Assembly: GCA_023485925.1 (NCBI GenBank)
Contig: JAMDAJ010000057.1
Span: 1 to 15,265, forward strand
Length of the DNA stretch: 15,265 nt
Source: Patescibacteria group bacterium
GTDB lineage: Bacteria > Patescibacteriota > Doudnabacteria > UBA920 > 2-01-FULL-50-11
Direction of reading: 5' to 3'
In this document: in pieces, positions 7,612 to 13,931 of the stretch
Numbering within the stretch: the stretch's first letter is position 1
Layout: each line of letters opens with the position of its first letter
Notes under the pieces: generated by a model
What the model was told of the DNA's origin: nothing
Databases searched by the model: none
The model's input: the letters and a program-made list of their open reading frames with translations, nothing else
Made by a program: the position numbers and the translations under genes

Positions 7612-9471
7612 ATGAATATTCCACAAGCGCAACAAATCAGCCCGCAAGACCAGCCGTTGCAGGTAAAAACTCAGCCGGAGAACACTCCGAATCCTGCCGG
7701 CGTCAAAGAAACTCCGACCGCGTCGGTTAAAATGACGCCGATAAAAGCGCAGCTATCCGCGGAGGGGACGAAATTTTTGACAAAATCACAAGTCGCGGAT
7801 ATCGTGCGGCAGCGTCCTTCCAATGTTCTGCCCGATGATATCGTAAAAGGTTTAGTTGCGCGCGGGTACACGCTTGAGGGGTTCAATGATAATGTCAAAT
7901 CACCTTTTCAAACTGCGCAAACCGCGGAAGCTGGAACAGCGCAACCGCAAGAGCAAAAAACAGTCGGCGGTTTTGTCGGCAATGTTTTCAAATCGGCCGG
8001 CGGGGTGGTGGGCGGGATTTTCAATGCGATAATGCATCCGATAAAAACTGTCAAAACTCTGGGTGGCATAGGGGTTGGCGCGGCCGAGGAAGCGTATGGT
8101 GCGGTTACGGGACAGAACGTGCAGACCGACCAGACCAAACTTTTCGATGCACTTAAAAATGTCTATGGCGAAAAATACGGCAGCTGGGACAAATTCCAGA
8201 ATTCCCTTTATACCGATCCGGTCGGCGTGTTGCTTGACGCCTCGATTGTTCTGGACGCCGGCACGAGCGTAGTAGGCAAACTTGCGGATGTAGCTAAAGT
8301 TTCGGGTATGGCGGAGACGGCAAATATCTTAACAAAGACGGCTGATGCCTTAAAAGTGGTCAAAGAGGCGCCGGGAGTGGCTTTGGGTAAAGTGGGGGAC
8401 GTGGTTAAGCCGGTAACTACTAAGATTTCAGATGTCGCAACTAATGCGACGATTAAAAGTGTGGGCGTGATGACGGGAGCTGGTGGAGAAACTATAAAAG
8501 CTGGTATTGAGGCGGTGAAGGCAGGTGGGGCAGAGGAAGCCGCCTATACCGCTGCGTTACGCGGAGCTGTTACGCCAGAAAAAATTGTAGAAAATGCCCA
8601 AGGTTTTTTTGAGGGTCTAGCAAATAAACGATCTGTTGAATACCAAACTGCTCTGAAAGGAGTAAAAAATAGCAATGTCACGTTAGATTTGGTGCCTGTT
8701 AAAACAGAACTTGATAACCAATTACAAAAATTTGGAATTCAGACTCTAACAGGCAAAAACGGAAAGCCAGTTTTAGATTTCAGCAGATCGACTTTATCAA
8801 CTGCCGATGAGCAAAAAATCGTGCAAGGCGTATTTGATGATATCAATTCTTGGGGAACCAAGAAGGGAGATCTGACACCCGCGGGAGTGGATACCTTAAA
8901 ACGCCGGATCGACAATCTGTATTCACCAAATAAAGACGCTCGTGCGATAGTGCAGGCATTAAAAGTTTCAACTAAAAAAGTTTTGACGGACAATGTGGAA
9001 GGTTACGCCAAGATGACCAAGGCATATCAAGTAGCTTCCGATACCATTGATAAACTGAAAGATTTATCGTTGGGCGGGAAAGCTAGTAATGACACGATTT
9101 TTAAGAAGTTAGCCTCATCTCTAAAAGACAATCAAGAATACCGAAATCAGCTATTACAGGGATTGCAGGCGGGAGCTGACGAAAAGATTCTGACTGCGCA
9201 GATTGCCGGATACAATTTAAGCCCCTACATAGCTAGGGGCCTAACTGGACGTGCTGTCGAACTACTTGGTGGTTTTAAGGCTTTAGCACAACCGAGTATT
9301 TTACTTCCACTTGCAGCTACGTCTCCACGAGTGGTCGGTGAATTTCTACGAGTTTTGGGTATGAAACCAGCTCAAATAAGCTTGATGATGAATTTTGTTA
9401 GGGCTGCAAAAACTGGAAGGATTGGTCAAGTGATTACGGACGTAAAGAACCTTTCTTCCAATCCTCAATAG
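7612..9471 (+). CDS. Internal or membrane-active virion protein, 619 aa
   Basis: Residues 2-14 (NIPQAQQISP) and 56-91 (LTKSQVADIVRQRP then IVKGLVARGYTLEGF) form an N-terminal module found again in the minus-strand gene at 9588-10049. Residues 118-165 are a Gly-rich hydrophobic/amphipathic stretch (GGFVGNVFKSAGGVVGGIF) that could insert in a membrane. Residues 175-350 carry Ala/Val/Lys helices, and a hydrophobic helix lies near 555-590. The set suits an injected or pore-forming virion protein, or part of a tape-measure system, but no family is recognised. Base use shifts: from about 8570 to the end the gene is clearly more AT-rich than its first half, suggesting a mosaic. Translation probably reinitiates at TAATATG. 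The last 38 bases overlap the minus-strand small gene tail to tail. Confidence 0.75.
   Translation: MNIPQAQQISPQDQPLQVKTQPENTPNPAGVKETPTASVKMTPIKAQLSAEGTKFLTKSQVADIVRQRPSNVLPDDIVKGLVARGYTLEGFNDNVKSPFQTAQTAEAGTAQPQEQKTVGGFVGNVFKSAGGVVGGIFNAIMHPIKTVKTLGGIGVGAAEEAYGAVTGQNVQTDQTKLFDALKNVYGEKYGSWDKFQNSLYTDPVGVLLDASIVLDAGTSVVGKLADVAKVSGMAETANILTKTADALKVVKEAPGVALGKVGDVVKPVTTKISDVATNATIKSVGVMTGAGGETIKAGIEAVKAGGAEEAAYTAALRGAVTPEKIVENAQGFFEGLANKRSVEYQTALKGVKNSNVTLDLVPVKTELDNQLQKFGIQTLTGKNGKPVLDFSRSTLSTADEQKIVQGVFDDINSWGTKKGDLTPAGVDTLKRRIDNLYSPNKDARAIVQALKVSTKKVLTDNVEGYAKMTKAYQVASDTIDKLKDLSLGGKASNDTIFKKLASSLKDNQEYRNQLLQGLQAGADEKILTAQIAGYNLSPYIARGLTGRAVELLGGFKALAQPSILLPLAATSPRVVGEFLRVLGMKPAQISLMMNFVRAAKTGRIGQVITDVKNLSSNPQ
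9221..9240 (-). terminator. Possible terminator for the minus-strand moron
   Basis: GCCCCTA (9221-9227) and TAGGGGC (9234-9240) form a perfect 7-bp stem with a 6-base loop. Read on the minus strand it is followed by TTAAATT, a weak T tail. It lies about 190 bases downstream of the last minus-strand gene and inside the coding region of the + strand gene. It may only reflect that coding sequence. Confidence 0.25.
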
Positions 9472-9577
9472 ATTTACCGATTAGATAAGCTGCAAAAAAG
9501 ATAAAAACCGTCCATTTCACTATCTCCCAACCTGCAATCATTGCCCAGACTAGCACGATAAGTAGTATCCAACCCAT
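9434..9577 (-). CDS. 47-residue membrane peptide, second gene of moron
   Basis: An ATG on the minus strand at 9577 opens 47 codons ending in TAA at 9436-9434. The product begins MGWILLIVLVWAMIAGW, continues through a second hydrophobic stretch (WTVFIFFAAYLIG) and ends in a charged tail (EDWKKGSLRP). This suits one long or two short membrane helices with the basic end in the cytoplasm. It starts 10 bases after the stop of the upstream minus-strand gene, so the two probably share the promoter at 10078-10106. Only a weak AAGA lies upstream as a ribosome site. Its 3' end overlaps the convergent virion gene by 38 bases. No family is recognised. A role with its partner at the host membrane is inferred. 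Confidence 0.6.
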   Translation of the reverse strand: MGWILLIVLVWAMIAGWEIVKWTVFIFFAAYLIGKSIEDWKKGSLRP

Positions 9578-9587
9578 ATCTTAAAAA

Positions 9588-10049
9588 TTAATTATTACTT
9601 TTGATTTTCTTTTCTATTTTTTTGTCAGCGATAAGAAAAATTCTAATTAACATCCTTCCTATCCGATAGACAGCATACAGAATAATCAATAAAAATATAA
9701 TCGCTATGCCTTGAATTAAATGCAATTTAGTTTGTTGCCAATCTTCTTCAGCTTTTAACTTTTTTGCTTCATCAGATTTGATTTCTTGATAGAGCTGATT
9801 AACATCATATCCTCTCTCAATCAGACCATTAATTATTTCTTGCTCGCTTGTACCCCATGGCCTTTTATCCAAAATTTCTTTCAACTTTTCTTTACTTAAG
9901 GTTTTTTGGGGAATAGATATAACTTGAACATTATCCTGAACCGGACTGATTTGAGGTGCTTGTGGAATGTTATAAGCAAATGCCGTATTAGAAAAATTTG
10001 CGAACAGTAGGACGAATGCTAATGAAAATATCTCTGCAAATTTGCGCAT
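9588..10049 (-). CDS. Secreted/membrane-anchored protein sharing the N-terminal module of the adjacent virion protein
   Basis: From the ATG at 10049 the product is 153 residues. Residues 1-25 are a good signal peptide: basic MRK, hydrophobic core SLAFVLLFANF and an AFA-Y cleavage-like site. The mature part opens with NIPQAPQISP, 9 of 10 identical to residues 2-11 of the 619-residue virion protein. Residues 51-86 (LSKEKLKEILDKRP, then EIINGLIERGYDVNQL) align without gaps to virion residues 56-91 at 11 of 36 positions. A charged linker, a membrane helix at about 112-134 (IQGIAIIFLLIILYAVY) and a Lys-rich tail follow. A longer form from a TTG at 10094 is possible but would bury the signal peptide. 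The gene is AT-rich, opposite to its neighbours and has its own promoter, as in a lysogeny-expressed moron. Superinfection exclusion is one hypothesis. Confidence 0.8.
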   Translation of the reverse strand: MRKFAEIFSLAFVLLFANFSNTAFAYNIPQAPQISPVQDNVQVISIPQKTLSKEKLKEILDKRPWGTSEQEIINGLIERGYDVNQLYQEIKSDEAKKLKAEEDWQQTKLHLIQGIAIIFLLIILYAVYRIGRMLIRIFLIADKKIEKKIKSNN

Positions 10050-10077
10050 ATTATTGCCAACACTTAATAACGCCCAC

Positions 10078-10106
10078 AGTATAAATCCTTTCAAAAATTA
10101 AGTCAA
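10078..10106 (-). promoter_or_regulatory. Sigma70-type promoter for moron genes
   Basis: On the minus strand, TTGACT (10106-10101) and TATACT (10083-10078) are separated by exactly 17 bases. Transcription would begin near 10071, about 20 bases before the ATG at 10049. The spacing and near-consensus boxes make this one of the two best promoters in the window. It would allow expression from an otherwise silent prophage. Confidence 0.75.
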
Positions 10107-10119
10107 ATAAGCCAACGCT

Positions 10120-10410
10120 ATGAAAACGCAGGACACGAATCAAGTCAAATTAAGCGCCTGTTATTACCTTTTAGGGGTAATCCGGCCGATAGTCGATCAC
10201 CCGGAAGAAATAAAGGTCACGGCGACCACGGATCATCTAGGTTTGCACATCAACATCGACTCGCATCTTGACGACCGCGACATTTTAATCGGTCAGTCCG
10301 GATCGGTGGCTGCGGCGCTAAGGCGGCTGATGCAACTATGGGGTCGCAGAAACACTGCGGTTGTAAACATTTTCGTTCCCGGCACCAAAGGAAAGGAGAA
10401 ATTACTATGA
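10120..10410 (+). CDS. KH-domain RNA-binding protein (KhpA-like)
   Basis: A predicted 96-residue single KH domain. VDHPEEIKVTATTDHLGLHINI (about 25-46) matches the start of KhpA/YlqC proteins (VDHPE.V.V). ILIGQSGSVAAALRRLMQLW (56-74) holds the GxxG RNA-binding loop (G58-Q-S-G61) and the helix after it. KhpA-type proteins bind RNA broadly, often with a KhpB partner; a phage version could steer mRNA use or protect transcripts. No KhpB is seen here. The start lacks an obvious Shine-Dalgarno, and a weak promoter may lie between the divergent genes. The stop overlaps the ATG of the next gene as ATGA, so the KH protein and the PurD-like enzyme are probably coupled. Confidence 0.8.
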   Translation: MKTQDTNQVKLSACYYLLGVIRPIVDHPEEIKVTATTDHLGLHINIDSHLDDRDILIGQSGSVAAALRRLMQLWGRRNTAVVNIFVPGTKGKEKLL

Positions 10411-11858
10411 TAAAAAACTTCGTGCTATTCACCGCTTCCGGCGAGGGTTTGCCCGTGGCATTGCAGGCGCAGCGGGAAGGCTTTGACGTGACCGTGGGTA
10501 TGGTGCAGGACTGGCGCGATACTTTGACAGATGAAGAGCTGAAAAAACTCAATGGCAGAGCGGAGAAACCGATTGACCACGAACGACGGCTTTCGGTTTA
10601 TGACGGAATTTTGAAAAAATACCCGATCCAGCGCGTGGTGGACGCTTTGAAAAAAGTGCCGGTTGAGAAGCGCGCGGAGTATTTCATTTACAATGACATG
10701 AACTACACCTGGAAGTTTGCCGAGCAAATCATGTCTTTGGGTTTTCCCGGCAACTTCCCGACGCAGTTTGACAGAAAACTGGAAGCCGATCGCGAGCTGG
10801 CCAAGAATTTCGTCAAGCAACATTATCCCGATATTTCGGTTGCCGAAGTCGCGGAGTTTGCCAAAGTCGAAGAGGGGATAGCGTTTTTGCAAGATACCGA
10901 GGACGTCTGGGCCCTCAAAGGCAACGACAGCGATTCAGAAACCGTAGTGCCGAAAACCAACGATCCGTTTAAGGCTTCCGGCCAGCTGATAACCGCTTTG
11001 GAAAACGACCGCAAAAATTACGAAAAAGCCGGATTTATTTTGGAGCGTAAAGTCATGAACCCGGTCGAACTGACGCCGATGATCTGCTTTTACAACGGCC
11101 AGCCGGTGTTTACTGATATGGACATCGAGCTGAAACGCAAAGGCGCCGGCGACTGCGGCCGAATGATCGGTTGCTCTGCAAATCTGGTGTTTCCGACCGA
11201 CATGGAGGCGAGAATCAACAAGATTGCTTTTCCGCCGAAAGTTTTTGAGATGGCCAAAGAGCGGCCGGGGATGTTTGTGATCGACTGCTCGCTTTTATAC
11301 GATCCGGAAACCGACGAGTGCTATTTCGGGGAATTCTGCACGCGACTTGGGTATGATTCTTTCTTTACCGAGCTAGAGCTCGCCGGCGGGGTAAGGAAAT
11401 TCATCGAGTCAGTGGTGGAAGGCAAGTCGCCGTTTGACGTGGCTACCGGTAAGTACGGCATGGCCGTGCGGTTTTTGAATGAAGAACCGGACGACGAAGT
11501 TCCGGCTAAGTTCATGCCCGGGCTGGAAGCGGAGGTTGATGACAATATTTCCGGCCATGTCTGGCTATTCGATGTGAAAAAAGAAGGGGACAAAATAGTC
11601 AGCGTGGGACTGGGCGTGGATCTGGCGGTTATCACTGCTTCAGGAGATACGATCGCGGACGCCACCGAGCGCGTGTTTGCCTATTTCCGCGAGGGATTTT
11701 CGTTCAAAAATATTATTTATCGTCCGGCGCACGACATTTTGTCTTACGCCTATTCGGGGAGCATCGGCAACCGGCATGATTACGCGACAATGCATGGCTT
11801 GCTGATGCCGGATATGGAGATGCCGGCAGGGGAGACAGTTGCTCATGGAATCCAATAA
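10407..11858 (+). CDS. PurD-like ATP-grasp ligase, divergent
   Basis: Predicted 483 residues from the ATG at 10407, chosen for AAGGAG at 10393-10398 and the ATGA overlap with the KH gene. The layout follows glycinamide ribonucleotide synthetase (PurD): an N-terminal alpha/beta domain (VLFTASGEGLPVALQAQREG), an ATP-grasp core with FILERKVMNPVE (210-221), ELKRKGAGDCGRMIGCSAN (241-259) and GEFCTRLGYD (308-317), and a PurD_C-like end (GVDLAVITASGDTIADA, then FSFKNIIYRPAHDI). PurD joins phosphoribosylamine to glycine using ATP in purine synthesis. Here the GGREHA loop for the ribose phosphate is absent (ASGEGLPVA), and in the metal-binding EFN.RFGD the Asn is Thr while Glu309 remains. ATP use is therefore likely but the substrate may differ. 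Other purine genes are not in view. Confidence 0.8.
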   Translation: MIKNFVLFTASGEGLPVALQAQREGFDVTVGMVQDWRDTLTDEELKKLNGRAEKPIDHERRLSVYDGILKKYPIQRVVDALKKVPVEKRAEYFIYNDMNYTWKFAEQIMSLGFPGNFPTQFDRKLEADRELAKNFVKQHYPDISVAEVAEFAKVEEGIAFLQDTEDVWALKGNDSDSETVVPKTNDPFKASGQLITALENDRKNYEKAGFILERKVMNPVELTPMICFYNGQPVFTDMDIELKRKGAGDCGRMIGCSANLVFPTDMEARINKIAFPPKVFEMAKERPGMFVIDCSLLYDPETDECYFGEFCTRLGYDSFFTELELAGGVRKFIESVVEGKSPFDVATGKYGMAVRFLNEEPDDEVPAKFMPGLEAEVDDNISGHVWLFDVKKEGDKIVSVGLGVDLAVITASGDTIADATERVFAYFREGFSFKNIIYRPAHDILSYAYSGSIGNRHDYATMHGLLMPDMEMPAGETVAHGIQ

Positions 11859-12150
11859 AGTCGAACTCCTTGCAATCATCGGGTCGGTAGCCACACTTTT
11901 GGGTTGGGTGATCCACCGGATCATCGATTACTTCATTAAAAACAGCAATGACAAGCTGTGTTATATCGAGAAGCTGGTCGCGGTTAACCAGAAAAACACG
12001 GAAAGTTTTTTAGCCGCGATAAACCACCAGCAGACTTTGAACCGAGACATGCAGCAAAAAACCGTCGATGCCTTGCAAGAATTGAAAATGGCAATAAAAA
12101 TGCAGAGCGAGATGACCGATAAAATGATCAACCTTTTGAAGCATGGATGA
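11845..12150 (+). CDS. Small membrane protein with coiled coil
   Basis: A predicted 101-residue protein. Residues 7-28 (VELLAIIGSVATLLGWVIHRII) form one membrane helix near the N-terminus; the rest (IEKLVAVNQKNTESFLAAI, then QQKTVDALQELKMAIKMQ) is a charged helix with heptad character. The ATG at 11845 has AGGGGAG ending 10 bases upstream and overlaps the end of the ATP-grasp gene by 14 bases. Its own stop overlaps the protease start by 8 bases. The topology and place before a protease and a holin-like gene suggest a lysis accessory, spanin-like or pinholin-like protein. Small phage membrane proteins of this type are too varied for a firm call. Confidence 0.7.
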   Translation: MESNKVELLAIIGSVATLLGWVIHRIIDYFIKNSNDKLCYIEKLVAVNQKNTESFLAAINHQQTLNRDMQQKTVDALQELKMAIKMQSEMTDKMINLLKHG

Positions 12151-13150
12151 GACAAAACATTTTACAGATGAAATAGGTTTCGGCGCCCGCCCGGACCCGG
12201 AGGATCCGCGGGATTTTCAGGCTGCCCCTTATAGGGCAATGGCCGCGCCGGTTGACTGGAGTAAGGGCTCGGGTATCCCGCGGCCGTCCGCCGAGGATCA
12301 GAACGGCAGCAGTTCCTGTGTGGCGCAGGCTTGGTGTTATTTGTTCGACTGGTTGCGAAAAATCAACTCGACCCGTCGCGATCTTTACGCCCGCATTTTT
12401 ATTCCTCCCGCCGGCGGGGCTTACGGACGGAACGGAGGACTGAAGCTCGTGGACGAGGGCATAACCACTCGGGACGAAGTGTTGGATCCATCGCCGGAAA
12501 CCGAAAGCGCTATGCGCGTGACGACCGGCACGCCGCAGCAGCGGCAAAGCGACAAAGCCTTATCGATATTTTCGGTCGGAGTCAGTCCGGATGAATTTGC
12601 GCAGGCTATTAGGGATTTTGGCGGCGTGGTATTCGGGGTGGTGGGGAATTGGGATGATTGGCGCAATTCGGAAAACCCGAATCCGCCGACAATCGCTAAA
12701 TGGTACCACTACATCCGTGGGTTTGAGTTTCACATCCACGACGGGCAGAAATGTATCATCGCTACGTCCAGCTGGAAAAATCTTTGGAACGCAGACGGCA
12801 CGCCTAACCCGAGTAGTGAACATCACATCAAAGAAAATTATTTTAATTCATCAAGTTATGACCCCGAGAGCAAGCAAACAGTCAAGAATGTCTATAGCCC
12901 TTGGGCGATCATAGCCAGACAGGAGAATACCACGATGGAAGTTTTTCAAGTCAAAGGAGAACAAACGCTGGTTGTGAAGAATTTGGAAGGTAAGTACTTT
13001 GAGATCGCAACCAAGCCCGAACTTTACCCTTACGTCGCGGCGGTGTTCGGATTTACCGGACAGGCATTCGCGCAGGTGGATCGGGCGACAGTCAACGCCA
13101 ATCTCGGCGGCCAAGCCGTGGCGACAATCGCATTCGTTCCGAAAATTTAA
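12143..13150 (+). CDS. Papain-fold cysteine protease-like protein
   Basis: A predicted 335-residue C1-type peptidase. VDWSKGSGIPRPSAEDQNGSSSCVAQAWC places the oxyanion Gln at 53 and the nucleophile Cys at 59. AKWYHYIRGFEF gives a candidate His189, followed by a GQKCIIATSSWKN strand at 201-213. In active papains this strand ends in NSWG with a catalytic Asn; here that position is Ser209 (S-S-W-K). Activity could persist weakly or be lost. Residues 261-335 add a C-terminal beta-rich domain with no clear match. There is no signal peptide. Lying between two small membrane proteins, it may be a lytic or virion-processing enzyme, or an effector released on lysis. The start overlaps the previous stop, with only a weak GAAG upstream. 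Confidence 0.75.
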   Translation: MDETKHFTDEIGFGARPDPEDPRDFQAAPYRAMAAPVDWSKGSGIPRPSAEDQNGSSSCVAQAWCYLFDWLRKINSTRRDLYARIFIPPAGGAYGRNGGLKLVDEGITTRDEVLDPSPETESAMRVTTGTPQQRQSDKALSIFSVGVSPDEFAQAIRDFGGVVFGVVGNWDDWRNSENPNPPTIAKWYHYIRGFEFHIHDGQKCIIATSSWKNLWNADGTPNPSSEHHIKENYFNSSSYDPESKQTVKNVYSPWAIIARQENTTMEVFQVKGEQTLVVKNLEGKYFEIATKPELYPYVAAVFGFTGQAFAQVDRATVNANLGGQAVATIAFVPKI

Positions 13151-13166
13151 GCATTAAGCAAAAAGC

Positions 13167-13328
13167 ATGACTAATTTTGTCAATGCCAGTTTGCAGACCA
13201 TTGCCACCGTTTTGATTCTTTCCGGCGGAGATTTGGTGGTTAAGGCGCAGTACATCGGCGGCGGAATTTTGCTAGTGGCGGGATTTTTAGCTTACTGGCT
13301 TTACGAGAAGTATCCAGTTGCCAAATAG
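13167..13328 (+). CDS. 53-residue holin-like membrane protein
   Basis: The ATG at 13167 opens 53 codons ending in TAG at 13326-13328. The protein has two hydrophobic segments, LQTIATVLILSGG (9-21) and YIGGGILLVAGFLAYWLY (29-46), separated by DLVVKAQ, and a short charged tail (EKYPVAK). The size and two-helix topology suit a small holin, which would pass lysis enzymes through or collapse the inner membrane. It begins 16 bases after the protease stop. No strong ribosome site is visible. The stop lies inside the 7-base AGCAGGA strand of the downstream RNA hairpin switch, so translation of this gene could affect that folding. Confidence 0.65.
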   Translation: MTNFVNASLQTIATVLILSGGDLVVKAQYIGGGILLVAGFLAYWLYEKYPVAK

Positions 13329-13389
13329 CAGGAACTCTCGGAGGGATCGGACGGCTATCCTGCTGTCGGCCGGTCCCGCCGAGAGGAGG
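13327..13389 (+). promoter_or_regulatory. Long hairpin with competing fold over the ribosome site
   Basis: CTCTCGG (13335-13341) pairs with CCGAGAG (13379-13385). After an A/G mismatch, GGGA-TCGG (13343-13350) pairs with CCGG-TCCC (13370-13377), and CGGC (13352-13355) pairs with GTCG (13365-13368). The loop holds TCCTGCT (13358-13364), which is exactly complementary to AGCAGGA (13327-13333) just before the stem. The two folds conflict, so the RNA could switch. The base of the long stem covers the first two bases of AGGAGG (13384-13389), the ribosome site for the gene at 13394. Confidence 0.65.
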
Positions 13390-13393
13390 AAAG

Positions 13394-13582
13394 ATGAGAA
13401 TCGACGACCTCCGAGTGGGAACGCAGATTTTTCATAATGGCCGGCCGGTACAGCTATTGTACCGGATCAATGTCTATACTTGGCGCGTACGGCCTCTGTT
13501 TGTAATTGCGGAAGATCGCGACGAGCATTTTGGGCCTTATGATTCGATTTCGATGCTGCACACCATGAAGGCTACCGCATGA
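13394..13582 (+). CDS. Small hypothetical protein, 62 aa
   Basis: Predicted product MRIDDLRVGTQIFHNGRPVQ, then a VYTWRVRPLFVIAEDRDEHFGPYDS core. The alternating strand pattern suggests a small beta-barrel. There is no membrane segment, Cys cluster or signal peptide. The start is supported by a textbook AGGAGG at 13384-13389, 4 bases upstream of the ATG and partly sealed by the preceding hairpin. It is followed after 31 bases by the zinc-ribbon gene, probably on the same transcript. I do not recognise a family. Confidence 0.65.
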   Translation: MRIDDLRVGTQIFHNGRPVQLLYRINVYTWRVRPLFVIAEDRDEHFGPYDSISMLHTMKATA

Positions 13583-13613
13583 TATACAATCCGTTTGAAA
13601 GGAGAAAACGACT

Positions 13614-13802
13614 GTGTCTGTTGAGGTTGAGACGCAATACTGCCCGCATTGCCATTTGCGATTATCGCTCGTGGCACAACAAACCGGCTGCTGCACGAGC
13701 TGCGGCAAAAGGATTTCCGAACCGCCGGCGTATGGCAAGCAACTCGACCAATGCCGCGACTATCAGACCGGAGCGCATGACGCCGGTATTTGGGTGAACT
13801 GA
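13614..13802 (+). CDS. Small zinc-ribbon protein, 62 aa
   Basis: The GTG at 13614 follows AAAGGAG (13598-13604) with a 9-base gap. The product carries CPHC (Cys10, Cys13) and, 13 residues on, CTSC (Cys27, Cys30), a CxxC...CxxC zinc ribbon, with a polar tail after it. Such small ribbons bind nucleic acid or protein partners and often act as phage regulators of host polymerase or nuclease complexes. The overlapping frame that begins at 13579 lacks these features and is rich in Arg/Ala, so this frame was chosen. It is the last gene before the terminator at 13824. Confidence 0.75.
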   Translation: MSVEVETQYCPHCHLRLSLVAQQTGCCTSCGKRISEPPAYGKQLDQCRDYQTGAHDAGIWVN

Positions 13803-13815
13803 AAGGGGGTGATCC
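13802..13815 (+). promoter_or_regulatory. Extended anti-16S complement without a normal start codon
   Basis: AAAGGGGGTGATCC pairs with the conserved 3' end of 16S rRNA (GGATCACCTCCTTT) at all 14 positions, 13 Watson-Crick and one G-U. No ATG lies at the usual distance. An ATT one base later would read 13 codons (IHLLAVDFQRAFL) through the terminator to TAA, and the embedded GTG gives 8 codons. It could be a relic, a very short translated leader or a ribosome-sequestering element. Confidence 0.5.
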
Positions 13816-13823
13816 ATTCATCT

Positions 13824-13853
13824 GCTCGCTGTTGACTTCCAGCGGGCTTTTTT
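13824..13853 (+). terminator. Strong rho-independent terminator
   Basis: GCTCGCTG (13824-13831) pairs with CAGCGGGC (13840-13847), with one G-U pair and an 8-base loop, and is followed by six T. It ends the late/lysis transcription unit and separates it from the recombinase leader. Confidence 0.88.
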
Positions 13854-13931
13854 GTAAGATAGTCTGTTTTAATATTAATCGGGATGCACCCCGATTTGAC
13901 GGAACGGCAGTTTTTTGTTAGAGCATAAGTG

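Noticed and set aside
10050..10094. TTG start at 10094 for the secreted moron protein
   Set aside because: It would place 15 residues before a complete signal peptide; the ATG at 10049 gives a canonical basic-hydrophobic-AFA start.
10050..10119. + strand promoter for the KH gene (TTGCCA ... TATAAA)
   Set aside because: The boxes are 20 bases apart and coincide with the opposite-strand promoter, so support is too weak to list.
13579..13797. 72-residue frame beginning with ATG at 13579
   Set aside because: It overlaps the zinc-ribbon gene in another frame, is Arg/Ala-rich with no domain pattern, and lacks a ribosome site, whereas the GTG at 13614 has AAAGGAG and encodes paired CxxC motifs.
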